The position numbers were made by a program, and so were the translations under genes. The notes below the pieces were generated by a model, which ran no database searches, was not told the DNA's origin, and was given only the letters and a program-made list of their open reading frames with translations. Source: Flavobacterium coralii (GTDB lineage Bacteria; Bacteroidota; Bacteroidia; Flavobacteriales; Flavobacteriaceae). From it: a DNA stretch of 64,000 nucleotides. Shown piece by piece: positions 26,656 through 35,138 of this stretch; position 1 is the first letter of the stretch; every line of letters starts with the position of its first letter. The stretch lies in assembly GCF_019891545.1 (NCBI RefSeq), contig NZ_JAHDIU010000010.1, positions 1-64,000 of the forward strand. The letters run 5' to 3'.

Positions 26656-27201
26656 TTAATTAGCCGCTTGGTTTTGAGTGTTCTTAATAGCCATTTCTAA
26701 CGGCATAACCAGTTTATCTTTGCCATAAATAAAATCTTCCCTGTCGCTGCTTGGCTTAACCATAACCCTGCTTTTGGTAAGGTAAATAGCCTGCTTAGGG
26801 CATGCCTCTTCGCAAAGCCCGCAAAAAATGCAGCGCAGCATGTTTATTTCATATATCGAGGCATACTTCTCTTCCCTGTACAGGTGCTTCTCCTCCGGAG
26901 TCCTTTCGGCAGCCTTCATGGTAATGGCTTCTGCAGGGCACGATAGCGCGCAAAGCCCGCAGGCAGTACAGCGCTCGCGGCCTTCCTCGTCACGCATAAG
27001 CATGTGCTGGCCCCTGTAAACAGGGCTAAGCGGCCTTGCCTGCTCCGGATAGCGTATGGTAACCTTTTTCTTGAAAAGGTGTTTTATGGTAATCATCAGC
27101 CCCTTGAAGATGGCAACAAGGTAAAGGCTCTCTGCAAAGGTCATCTTTTTGTTAGATACCTCCTTCTTCCTTCCCGATAATGATACGGTTTCTATTGACA
27201 T
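26656..27201 (-). CDS. nuoI: NADH-quinone oxidoreductase subunit I (two [4Fe-4S] ferredoxin-like)
   Basis: The 181-residue peripheral subunit carries clusters N6a and N6b. Two ferredoxin motifs are seen, CTACGLCALSCP and CIFCGLCEEACP, with the usual spacing. The N-terminal part has the membrane-associated segment before IRYPEQ. It lies 52 bases downstream of nuoH. Confidence 0.96.
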   Translation of the reverse strand: MSIETVSLSGRKKEVSNKKMTFAESLYLVAIFKGLMITIKHLFKKKVTIRYPEQARPLSPVYRGQHMLMRDEEGRERCTACGLCALSCPAEAITMKAAERTPEEKHLYREEKYASIYEINMLRCIFCGLCEEACPKQAIYLTKSRVMVKPSSDREDFIYGKDKLVMPLEMAIKNTQNQAAN

Positions 27202-27253
27202 TTCTAATATTGTTTAACCTGAATGCAGGTGTTTGTAATCTGTTATCTTACGG

Positions 27254-28285
27254 TTAGTCGGCTAATAAAATTACAAGTCCGGTTATAATAATGTTAGCTA
27301 TACTAAGCGGAATAAGCATTTTCCATCCCAGGCGCATAAGCTGGTCGTAACGGAACCTCGGTACTGTCCACCTTACCCACATGTAGAAGAATATGAAACC
27401 GCAAAGTTTAATAAACAAAGCTATTATACCTAAAATGTTGGCGATGTTGATGCCCCAGTTGTTCTCTACCCAGTCCATACCCGGATAGTTGTAAGCGCCA
27501 AAGTAAAGTACGGCAAGTATGGTAGATGATATAAACATACTTGCATACTCCGCAAACAGGTAAAAGCCCATTTTCATTGACGAATATTCGGTGTGGTAAC
27601 CACCAATAAGCTCGGCCTCACACTCGGCAAGGTCAAAAGGCGTACGGTTGGTTTCCGCAAACGAACATACTAAAAAGATAAGGAAGCCTACCGGCTGGTA
27701 GAACACGTTCCAGTTCATGCCGCTTTGCCCTGCTGCAATTTCGCGAAGGCTAAGCGTTCCTGTCATCATAATAAGTGCAATGATAGATAAACCCATTGCT
27801 ACTTCATATGATATCATTTGGGAGGAGGCACGCATGGCACTCATAAGCGAGAACTTATTGTTAGAAGCCCAGCCGCCAATCATAATGCCATATACACCTA
27901 CAGATAAAACACCAAATACATATAGTATAGCCACATCAATATCGGTAGCCTGTAATATAATATCGCGCCCGAAAAGGTGCAGTCTGTCACCCCATGGTAT
28001 AACAGCACTCGTCATAAGCGCAGTAGCCATAGATATACCCGGGCCTACTATAAAAAGGAATTTATTTGGCGTGTTAGGGAAGAACTCTTCTTTGGCAAAC
28101 AGCTTTAAACCATCTGCAAGCGGCTGTAATATACCACCTTTACCGGCACGGTTAGGGCCTATACGGTCTTGCAGCCATGCGGCTATCTTACGCTCGGCAA
28201 GGGTAGAGTACATTGCCATTAGCATGGTAAGGGCAAATACCGCAATTATAATAACACTTTTCTCTATAATTATAGCCTGATCCAT
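27254..28285 (-). CDS. nuoH: NADH-quinone oxidoreductase subunit H
   Basis: The 343-residue membrane subunit helps form the quinone chamber. Typical segments are RKIAAWLQDRIGPNRAG, NRTPFDLAECEAELIGGYHTEYSS (shown here in part) and the C-terminal FIFFYMWVRWTVPRFRYDQLM region. It is 2 bases downstream of nuoG. Confidence 0.97.
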   Translation of the reverse strand: MDQAIIIEKSVIIIAVFALTMLMAMYSTLAERKIAAWLQDRIGPNRAGKGGILQPLADGLKLFAKEEFFPNTPNKFLFIVGPGISMATALMTSAVIPWGDRLHLFGRDIILQATDIDVAILYVFGVLSVGVYGIMIGGWASNNKFSLMSAMRASSQMISYEVAMGLSIIALIMMTGTLSLREIAAGQSGMNWNVFYQPVGFLIFLVCSFAETNRTPFDLAECEAELIGGYHTEYSSMKMGFYLFAEYASMFISSTILAVLYFGAYNYPGMDWVENNWGINIANILGIIALFIKLCGFIFFYMWVRWTVPRFRYDQLMRLGWKMLIPLSIANIIITGLVILLAD

Positions 28286-28287
28286 AC

Positions 28288-29331
28288 CTATACGTTTCCT
28301 TCTTTAAGTTCTTTCATTTCTTCAGCGTCAAGCGGAACATCTTTCATACTGATCTTCTTCCTGTCTATATCGCGCCCTAAAAGGATATTCTTTTCAGTCT
28401 CGATTTTAACCGGCTTAAGTTCCCTTGTATAGTTATTCTGGTTGATAACCGAATCTTTCTCAAATTTCCTCGGGCCTTCAATAACCCAGTCAGCCGGGTC
28501 TTTATGTTCGAAGCGGCACTCGTTACAGATGAATTCTTCCACTTCGTGGTACACATCCTTACGGGCAGTTACCCTTTGTATCTCATCACCAAACATCCAA
28601 AGCGTAGTTTTGCCACAGCACTTATCACAATCCCTGTGCGCATTGTATGGCTTATTGAACCATACCCTTTGCTTAAATCGGAACGTTTTATCAGTAAGCG
28701 CGCCTACCGGGCAAACATCTATCATGTTGCCGCTAAACTCGTTATCTATAGCTTTCGATATATATGTAGAAATCTGCGCGTGGTCGCCACGGTTCATTAC
28801 GCCGTGCACCCTGCCGTCTGTAAGCTGGTCGGCAGTCATAACGCAGCGGTAGCACAGTATGCAGCGGTTCATGTGCAGTTGTATGTACGGGCCAATATTT
28901 TCAGGCTCAAATGTGCGCTTCTCTTCAATAAAGCGTGTTTTGGCAGCACCATGCTTAAAGCTAAGGTTTTGCAAATCACATTCGCCTGCCTGGTCGCACA
29001 CAGGGCAATCCAGCGGGTGGTTGATAAGCAGGAACTCAGTAACTGATTTCCTTGCATCCAATACCCTTTCAGATGAGATGCTCTTTACCTCCATACCGTC
29101 CATAACACCGGTTACGCACGATGCCATCAGCTTAGGCATCGGCCTTGGGTCGGCCTCACTACCTTTGCTAACCTCGACTAAGCAGCAACGGCATTTACCG
29201 CCACTGCCTTTTAGTTTGGAATAATAGCACATTGCCGGCGGAACGGATTCGCCGCCTATCATTCGCGCAGCCTGCAGGATGGTTGTTCCCGGTTCTACTT
29301 CTATACTCTGGCCGTCTATTGTTACTTTCAT
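28288..29331 (-). CDS. nuoG: Short NADH-quinone oxidoreductase subunit G (2Fe-2S and 4Fe-4S part)
   Basis: The protein is 347 residues from the ATG at 29331; a TTG two codons earlier is possible. It has the N-terminal [2Fe-2S] ligands (CYYSKL, GGKCRCC), the His-ligated N5 motif HPLDCPVCDQAGEC, and the N4 motif CILCYRC...CPVGALT. The start of the molybdopterin-oxidoreductase Fe-S domain (CDKCCG, FICNECRF) is present, but the chain ends there. The usual large domain of about 500 residues is absent. The downstream nuoH follows at once, so this is a true short form, not a frameshift remnant. Confidence 0.93.
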   Translation of the reverse strand: MKVTIDGQSIEVEPGTTILQAARMIGGESVPPAMCYYSKLKGSGGKCRCCLVEVSKGSEADPRPMPKLMASCVTGVMDGMEVKSISSERVLDARKSVTEFLLINHPLDCPVCDQAGECDLQNLSFKHGAAKTRFIEEKRTFEPENIGPYIQLHMNRCILCYRCVMTADQLTDGRVHGVMNRGDHAQISTYISKAIDNEFSGNMIDVCPVGALTDKTFRFKQRVWFNKPYNAHRDCDKCCGKTTLWMFGDEIQRVTARKDVYHEVEEFICNECRFEHKDPADWVIEGPRKFEKDSVINQNNYTRELKPVKIETEKNILLGRDIDRKKISMKDVPLDAEEMKELKEGNV

Positions 29332-29337
29332 CTTCAA

Positions 29338-29455
29338 TTTTGTTTGAAAGTTTCATGTTTCATGTTTAAGGTTCCCCTTTGCACTAACATTACAACCTTA
29401 TTTTGCTAAAGCGTTTACTTTAAACTTTACGACTTTAGACTTTTTGACTTAATTG
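29338..29455. repeat. AT-rich spacer with short direct repeats inside the nuo operon
   Basis: The spacer between nuoF and nuoG contains TTTCATG in tandem at about 29352-29366. It also has a series of ACTTTA/GACTTT words near 29418-29450, including TTTAGACTTT. No coding frame is supported. It is the longest nuo gap besides the one between nuoD and nuoE. Confidence 0.5.
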
Positions 29456-30823
29456 TTATACTTCCTGTTTCGCTACCAGGTGCTTTACCTTTTCAAAAGG
29501 TTCGGCTACAAAGTGGTCGCGGTTCTTTATCTTTTCAGGGAAACGCACGTGGTACTCAAACTCATCGCGGAAGTGGCGTATTGCCGCCGCTACCGGCCAT
29601 GCCGCCGCGTCGCCCAACGGGCAAATGGTGTTACCTTCTATCTTGCGTTGTATGTCCCATAACAGTTCAATATCCTCTTCACGGCCGTGGCCTGTTTCTA
29701 TGCGGTGCAACACCTTTTCAAGCCAGCCTGTACCTTCGCGGCACGGCGAGCACTGCCCGCAGCTTTCGTGATGGTAAAACCGTGAGAAATTCCATGTGTT
29801 GCGCACTACACAGGTAGTGTCATTATACACAATAAACCCACCTGAACCCAGCATAGAGCCTGTTGCAAAACCGCCATCGCTCAACGATTCATAGCTCATA
29901 AGCCTGTCGTTGCCTTCAGCAGTTTTAAATATCAGGTTGGCAGGTAAAATCGGCACCGAAGAACCTCCCGGAACCAATGCTTTTAATGGCCTGTCATCCA
30001 TCATTCCGCCAAGGTATTCATCAGAGTTCATGAACTCATCTACACCAAGGCCCAGTTCTATTTCATATACACCCGGGTTTTTGCAATGCCCCGAGGCTGA
30101 TATCAGTTTTGTTCCTGTAGAGCGGCCTATGCCTATTTTAGCATATTCTGCACCGGTGTTGTTCACTATCCATGGCACAGCGGCAATACTCTCTACGTTG
30201 TTTACCACGGTTGGATTAGCCCACAAACCGCTTACGGCAGGGAATGGCGGTTTTATCCTTGGGTTACCCCTTTTACCTTCCAGCGACTCTATAAGTGCGG
30301 TTTCCTCGCCACAAATGTAGGCTCCGGCACCGCAATGTACGTGCAGGTCAAGGTCCCAGCCAGTACCCATTATGTTCTTGCCAAGCCATCCGGCAGCATA
30401 GGCTTCTTTAATGGCATTTTCCAGTATACGGAAAACCCACATATATTCGCCACGGATGTATATATACGATAAGTTACAGCCCAGTGCGTAGCTCGACGTT
30501 ATCATTCCCTCAATTAAAAGATGGGGAATGTATTCCATAAGGAAACGGTCTTTAAAAGTACCCGGTTCCGACTCGTCGGCATTGCATACAAGGTGCCTTG
30601 GCTTACCTGATTTCTTGTCGATGAAACTCCATTTCATACCGGTAGGGAAACCAGCACCGCCACGGCCGCGCAGCCCCGAAGTTTTCACTTCTTCCACTAC
30701 CTCGTCCGGCGTCATGCTTTTAAGGGCTTTCTCCACAGAAGCATAGCCGCCCATTTTGCGGTATATATCATAGGTTTTTATACCCGGTACATTTATGTGT
30801 TCTAATAATATTTTGCGTCCCAT
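29456..30823 (-). CDS. nuoF: NADH-quinone oxidoreductase subunit F (NADH and FMN binding)
   Basis: The 455-residue peripheral subunit accepts electrons from NADH. It shows the FMN/NADH site GLRGRGGAGFPTG, the segment GEETALIESLEGKRGNPR, and the N3 cluster ligands HESCGQCSPCREGTG with the later Cys in NTICPLGDA. It lies 2 bases downstream of nuoE. Confidence 0.97.
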   Translation of the reverse strand: MGRKILLEHINVPGIKTYDIYRKMGGYASVEKALKSMTPDEVVEEVKTSGLRGRGGAGFPTGMKWSFIDKKSGKPRHLVCNADESEPGTFKDRFLMEYIPHLLIEGMITSSYALGCNLSYIYIRGEYMWVFRILENAIKEAYAAGWLGKNIMGTGWDLDLHVHCGAGAYICGEETALIESLEGKRGNPRIKPPFPAVSGLWANPTVVNNVESIAAVPWIVNNTGAEYAKIGIGRSTGTKLISASGHCKNPGVYEIELGLGVDEFMNSDEYLGGMMDDRPLKALVPGGSSVPILPANLIFKTAEGNDRLMSYESLSDGGFATGSMLGSGGFIVYNDTTCVVRNTWNFSRFYHHESCGQCSPCREGTGWLEKVLHRIETGHGREEDIELLWDIQRKIEGNTICPLGDAAAWPVAAAIRHFRDEFEYHVRFPEKIKNRDHFVAEPFEKVKHLVAKQEV

Positions 30824-30825
30824 TT

Positions 30826-31368
30826 TTATTGTGTAATGGTCATTTTATGTAAATCTATTTTACCGGCACGGCAGTCTTCTATAAGCTGGTCCATTTTTGC
30901 CTGGTCAAGCTTCTCATAATAGTAGTCGCCCAGCTGAAGCATTGGTGCATAGCCACACGCGCCAAGGCACTCAACACCCACTACCTGGAACAGGCCGTCA
31001 GCCGTAACCTCGCCAACTTTTACACCAAGTTTATTGCAGGTATATTCCATAAGGTCTTCTGCACCACGCACGGCGCAGCATGATGTACGGCAAAACTCAA
31101 ACATGAACTTACCGATAGGCTTTTGGTTGTACATGGTGTAAAACGTTACCACCTCATAAACCTCTACCGGCTGTATCTCAAGCAACTCAGCAACTTTGTC
31201 CTGAAGGGCAACGCTAAGCCAGTTGTTGTGGGCATCCTGTACTTCGTGCAGTACCGGCAGCAAGGCCGATTTCTTTTTATCGTCAGGGTAGTGGCTCAAA
31301 AGCTCATCTATCCTCGCCTGAAGCTCAGGTGTAATATTTATGTCCTGGTGTATGTGACTAACTTCCAT
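30826..31368 (-). CDS. nuoE: NADH-quinone oxidoreductase subunit E
   Basis: The 180-residue thioredoxin-like [2Fe-2S] protein holds cluster N1a. The four ligands are in CRTSCC and VECLGACGYAP. The N-terminal helical domain includes the segment SALLPVLHEVQDAHN. It is preceded by a 136-base AT-rich spacer after nuoD. Confidence 0.96.
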   Translation of the reverse strand: MEVSHIHQDINITPELQARIDELLSHYPDDKKKSALLPVLHEVQDAHNNWLSVALQDKVAELLEIQPVEVYEVVTFYTMYNQKPIGKFMFEFCRTSCCAVRGAEDLMEYTCNKLGVKVGEVTADGLFQVVGVECLGACGYAPMLQLGDYYYEKLDQAKMDQLIEDCRAGKIDLHKMTITQ

Positions 31369-31383
31369 ACGCTAATTTTCTAT

Positions 31384-31500
31384 TTTTGAATTTTGAATTT
31401 TAAATTCTGAATGCCTCCATCCAAAACCCAACTCAAATATTTCTCCTTTATCAGTGTGAACTTTAAAAATTTAAAATTCAGAATTTATAATTTAAAATTG
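31384..31500. repeat. AT-rich inverted repeat between nuoD and nuoE
   Basis: The spacer has two arms built from TAAATTCTGAAT and its complement, at about 31400-31411 and 31476-31490. The flanking AATTTTGAATTTT-type words are also repeated. On the transcript the arms could fold together around a central loop of about 65 bases. No coding frame is supported. Confidence 0.5.
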
Positions 31501-31504
31501 CAGT

Positions 31505-32740
31505 TTAAGCGTCCAGCTCGCCTGCAATTACGTTAAGGCTTGACAGGGTTGCAATGGCATCACTCAGCATCTGGCCCTTTATCATGTCGTTAAACGCCTG
31601 GTAATATATAAAACACGGCCTGCGGAAATGCAGCCTGAAAGGGGTGCGGCTTCCATCGGTTATCAGGTAAAAGCCCAGCTCCCCGTTACCGCCTTCTACC
31701 GCATGGTATATTTCGGTTTTCGGTACCGGTACTTCACCCATTACTATTTTAAAATGGTAAATAAGCGCCTCCATGTTGTTGTAAACATCTTCTTTTGGCG
31801 GCAGGTAATAATCAGGCACGTTTGCGTGGAAAGGCCCTTCAGGCATCTTGTCAATAGCCTGGCGGATTATTTTTAAGCTTTCCCAAACTTCTGCGTTACG
31901 CACGCAGAACCTGTCATATGTATCGCCCGATTCTCCAACCGGGATATCAAATTCAAAATCTTCGTAAGAACTATACGGCGTCATAACACGCACATCATAA
32001 TCTATACCGGCTGCGCGAAGGTTAGGGCCTGTAAAGCCGTAGCTTATTGCCTTTTCGGCAGAGATAGGGCCAACACCAATGGTGCGGTCCATAAATATAC
32101 GGTTACGGCTAAGCAGGTTTTCAAACTCTGCCCAAATACCCGGGAATTCATTGAGGAACTCATCCAGTTTTTTCCATACAGCAGGGCTCCAGTCCCTTTC
32201 AAAACCGCCAATACGGCCCATGTTGGTTGTTAACCTGGAACCGCATATTTCTTCATATATCTCATAAATTTTCTCCCTGTACTGGAAAACGTAAAGGAAA
32301 CCTGTAAGTGCACCTGTATCTACACCAAGTACCGAGTTACATATTATATGGTCGGCAATACGTGCCAGCTCCATAACAATAACCCTCATGTACTGCACCC
32401 TTTTAGGCACTTCAATGTCAAGTGTCTTTTCCAGTGTCATCCACCACGCCATGTTGTTGATGGGGGCAGAGCAGTAGTTCATCCTGTCGGTAAGCGGTGT
32501 TATCTGGTAAAACGGCCTGTTCTCGGCTATTTTTTCAAAAGCACGGTGAATGTAGCCCACTGTGCCTTCGCCGTCCAGTACCCTTTCGCCATCCATAAGC
32601 AGTATATTCTGGAAAATACCGTGCGTGGCAGGGTGTGTTGGCCCCAGGTTAAGTATCGACAGCTCGCTACCATCCTCATTCTGCCTTTTCTTGATCATCT
32701 CGGCATAGCGGTGCTCCGGTGGTAATAACAGGTCTGACAT
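31505..32740 (-). CDS. nuoD: NADH-quinone oxidoreductase subunit D
   Basis: The 411-residue 49-kDa-type subunit forms the quinone site with NuoB. It has the LGPTHPATHGIF N-terminus, the GEGTVGYIHRAFEK segment, and a C-terminal SLNVIAGELDA ending like the family's usual Asp-Arg terminus but in Ala. NuoC and NuoD are separate chains here, unlike the E. coli fusion. Confidence 0.97.
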   Translation of the reverse strand: MSDLLLPPEHRYAEMIKKRQNEDGSELSILNLGPTHPATHGIFQNILLMDGERVLDGEGTVGYIHRAFEKIAENRPFYQITPLTDRMNYCSAPINNMAWWMTLEKTLDIEVPKRVQYMRVIVMELARIADHIICNSVLGVDTGALTGFLYVFQYREKIYEIYEEICGSRLTTNMGRIGGFERDWSPAVWKKLDEFLNEFPGIWAEFENLLSRNRIFMDRTIGVGPISAEKAISYGFTGPNLRAAGIDYDVRVMTPYSSYEDFEFDIPVGESGDTYDRFCVRNAEVWESLKIIRQAIDKMPEGPFHANVPDYYLPPKEDVYNNMEALIYHFKIVMGEVPVPKTEIYHAVEGGNGELGFYLITDGSRTPFRLHFRRPCFIYYQAFNDMIKGQMLSDAIATLSSLNVIAGELDA

Positions 32741-32768
32741 TTATATCAAAGTTATTTCAGGTTCATTA

Positions 32769-33290
32769 TTATCTATTGTCTATAGTCCTTCCAAAGAAAC
32801 GGTCGTCCTTATCGGTCCTTCCGCCATCTTCAAGAGGATATTCTTTGCGCATCGGGAAAACATCCATCTCATCCATGTTAAGGATACGCTTAAGCTGCGG
32901 GTGGCCATTAAACACTATGCCGTAAAAATCATACGTTTCGCGTTCCTGCCAGTTAGCGCTTAAAAACAGGTTGGTAGCAGTATCAATTTCAGGATTGTCT
33001 CCGTTAAGGTAGCTCTTAAACCTTATGCGCACGTTATCTACCCAGTTGTGCATGTGGTAGGTTACGGCAAACTGCCTTTCTTTATCGTTATCCGGATAAT
33101 GGATGCCGCATACATCTGTAAGGAAATTAAAGCGCATTTGCGGGTCTTCTTTAAGAAAACGGAGAACCTCGTTAGCGCTTGATGCAGCTACTTCGAAAGA
33201 AAAAATATCTTTTATCTGAATAAATCCGGTTACGTTTTCGCCGAATTTCTGAGTAAGCCTGTCTTGTATAACAGATGTTTCTAAAGCCAT
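32769..33290 (-). CDS. nuoC: NADH-quinone oxidoreductase subunit C
   Basis: The 30-kDa-type subunit is 173 residues from the ATG at 33290 (MALETSVIQDRL). A TTG ten codons earlier would overlap nuoB. The signature region ERETYDFYGIVFNGHPQLKR and the end PLEDGGRTDKDDRFF are characteristic. It lies 7 bases after nuoB. Confidence 0.95.
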   Translation of the reverse strand: MALETSVIQDRLTQKFGENVTGFIQIKDIFSFEVAASSANEVLRFLKEDPQMRFNFLTDVCGIHYPDNDKERQFAVTYHMHNWVDNVRIRFKSYLNGDNPEIDTATNLFLSANWQERETYDFYGIVFNGHPQLKRILNMDEMDVFPMRKEYPLEDGGRTDKDDRFFGRTIDNR

Positions 33291-33297
33291 ACTGTCT

Positions 33298-33849
33298 TTA
33301 TGAAATATTATATGATGCAAGGAGCTCTTTATACTCCGGTGAATTCCTTCTTCTTACCGATTCGGATTTTACTATTTCCTGCAGCTCCATTATGCCCTGC
33401 AATATCTGCTCAGGCCTTGGCGGGCAACCCGGTACATAAACATCTACAGGGATAACTTTATCTATACCCTGAAGCACTGAATAGGTATCAAACACACCAC
33501 CCGATGATGCGCAGGCGCCTACGGCTATAACCCAGCGCGGCTCGCTCATCTGCTCATATACTTGGCGTAATATTGGTGCCATTTTTTTCGCAATGGTACC
33601 CATTACCAGAAGCATATCGGCCTGGCGTGGCGAAAAACTCATCCGCTCTGAACCAAAACGTGCCACATCATAGTGCGATGCCATTGTAGCCATGAACTCT
33701 ATACCGCAGCAAGAAGTTGCAAAAGGCAGCGGCCAAAGCGAATTGGCACGTGCAAGGCCCACAACCTCGTCAAGCTTGGTGGCAAAAAAGCCCTGCCCCT
33801 CTACACCGGCAGGTGCGCCAACCATTTTTATATCTGTTGATTTGCTCAT
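33298..33849 (-). CDS. nuoB: NADH-quinone oxidoreductase subunit B (N2 cluster)
   Basis: The 183-residue subunit carries cluster N2, which reduces quinone. Ligand motifs are TSCCGIEFMA, VGACASSGG and VPGCPPRPE. The conserved RQADMLLVMGTIAKKMAP segment is also present. Confidence 0.97.
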   Translation of the reverse strand: MSKSTDIKMVGAPAGVEGQGFFATKLDEVVGLARANSLWPLPFATSCCGIEFMATMASHYDVARFGSERMSFSPRQADMLLVMGTIAKKMAPILRQVYEQMSEPRWVIAVGACASSGGVFDTYSVLQGIDKVIPVDVYVPGCPPRPEQILQGIMELQEIVKSESVRRRNSPEYKELLASYNIS

Positions 33850-33915
33850 TTTTCTTTAATTTTTGATTACTGTTGTAACGGTGCAAAAAGCGTTCCGAAC
33901 ACGCAGTATTTCAAT

Positions 33916-34281
33916 TTATTCCCACTCAAGGCCTTTTTTCTTCATAACATAGAAGAAGCCCACCACAAGCAGCAGCATGAATATGCCCATTTTAAGGAAG
34001 CCCTCCATACCCATTGCACGGAAGTTAACCGCCCACGGATACATGAAAATAACTTCTACGTCAAACAAAACAAAAAGTATGGCAACAAGGAAATATTTTA
34101 CTGAAAAAGGTATACGTGCGTTACCTATAGATTCTATACCGCACTCAAAGTTTTTGTCTTTGTTAACCGAATTGCGCTTTGGGCCAAGAAAGTTAGAAAC
34201 AGCTATTGTGCCGCCCACAAAACCTACAGCCAGCAGCAATTGCATCAGTATCGGGAAATAGTCTACCTGAGTAGTCTCCAT
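33916..34281 (-). CDS. nuoA: NADH-quinone oxidoreductase subunit A
   Basis: The 121-residue protein has three membrane helices. The loop FECGIESIGNARIPFSVKYF and the segment ILFVLFDVEVIFMYPWA are diagnostic. It is the first gene of the 14-gene nuo operon, with a -7 box 28 bases upstream. Confidence 0.97.
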   Translation of the reverse strand: METTQVDYFPILMQLLLAVGFVGGTIAVSNFLGPKRNSVNKDKNFECGIESIGNARIPFSVKYFLVAILFVLFDVEVIFMYPWAVNFRAMGMEGFLKMGIFMLLLVVGFFYVMKKKGLEWE

Positions 34282-34309
34282 TTGTCAGCTAATTTTAGTA
34301 AATAATTCA

Positions 34310-34317
34310 CAAATATA
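34310..34317 (-). promoter_or_regulatory. -7 promoter box for the nuo operon
   Basis: Reverse-strand TATATTTG is an exact TAnnTTTG match 28 bases before nuoA. The rest of the 291-base gap to the cold-shock gene is AT-rich and otherwise unremarkable apart from the cold-shock terminator. Confidence 0.55.
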
Positions 34318-34517
34318 CACGCGAAACTTTAAAATGAATAATCCTTTTTAAAATGTATTGATTACATTGGTTTAATTTTTATTTAGAACGAATAAAAATT
34401 ACAAACAATATGAAATCCCGAAATCTTAAAAAAATATTTTTATTGTAATAATGTGGTTTATCTCCTGCAAAATAAAGCAAAATCCTTGTTGTTTATTTAG
34501 CAGTATCTCAAAAAAAA

Positions 34518-34535
34518 GCCGCCCGGATGGGCGGC
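34518..34535 (-). terminator. Terminator of the cold-shock gene
   Basis: The 7-bp stem GCCGCCC / GGGCGGC with loop GGAT is followed on the reverse strand by seven T residues. Confidence 0.88.
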
Positions 34536-34572
34536 AGATTTTTTAACCAGGTAACAAGAAATATGTATATCC

Positions 34573-34767
34573 TTAAATAGCAGCTACCTTTGCTGCTACT
34601 TTACCTTTTCTTCCTTCTTCTTCTTCATAGCTAACGCTGTCGCCTTCACGCAGCTCGGCACCATTAAGGCCGGATGCGTGTACAAAGATATCTTTGCCTG
34701 TTTCGTCGTCTGTTATAAATCCGTAACCTTTGGATTCAATAAAGAATTTGATTTTGCCTGTTCGCAT
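34573..34767 (-). CDS. Cold-shock domain protein (CspA family)
   Basis: The 64-residue single cold-shock domain has RNP1 (KGYGFIT) and RNP2 (DIFVHASG). It is a single-stranded RNA/DNA-binding RNA chaperone. It has its own promoter (TTG-N18-TACCTTTG) and terminator. The leader is only about 25 bases, so the long cold-shock leader known for E. coli cspA is not present. Confidence 0.95.
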   Translation of the reverse strand: MRTGKIKFFIESKGYGFITDDETGKDIFVHASGLNGAELREGDSVSYEEEEGRKGKVAAKVAAI

Positions 34768-34796
34768 TTTGTAATAAAAAATAAATTAATAATCAC

Positions 34797-34825
34797 CAAA
34801 GGTAAACTTATTTATCAAGTAGCAA
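34797..34825 (-). promoter_or_regulatory. Promoter of the cold-shock gene (-33 and -7 boxes)
   Basis: On the reverse strand TTG at 34825-34823 and TACCTTTG at 34804-34797 are separated by 18 bases, a good match to the Bacteroidota consensus. Confidence 0.65.
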
Positions 34826-35138
34826 AAAGATTATTAAAAAAATTACAAAAAAATTTTTATTCTTTAAACAATATGCGCTGTTTGCTGTAAAATCTTGTTC
34901 CAACAAGTATATTTATTGATTTTTATTCGAAAATATCATCAAATACATAAATTCTTAAGAATATCTTAACAGTAAAATAATTACATATTTTACGAAATTC
35001 ATGTATTTTAACTTAAAAAAATGCTTTTTATCGATTATAATGTCGTTTATGGGTTAGTATTTTTATTTTATTTAACTTTATTACAAGAACTAAAGCCGGC
35101 TATTTGTTACTAAACGTTTAACTTAATCCAATTAATTT
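34826..35138. other. AT-rich divergent intergenic region
   Basis: This non-coding stretch lies between the cold-shock promoter and the lipoprotein start. It is very AT-rich, contains short palindromes such as TTCTTAAGAA, and must hold the lipoprotein promoter, but I found no exact TAnnTTTG box on the + strand. Confidence 0.5.

Noticed and set aside
27717-28280. Open frame of 187 codons on the + strand
   Set aside because: It is antisense to nuoH, which has unmistakable conserved segments.
28504-29046. Open frame of 180 codons on the + strand
   Set aside because: It is antisense to nuoG, whose Fe-S motifs are clear. No family features are seen in the antisense product.
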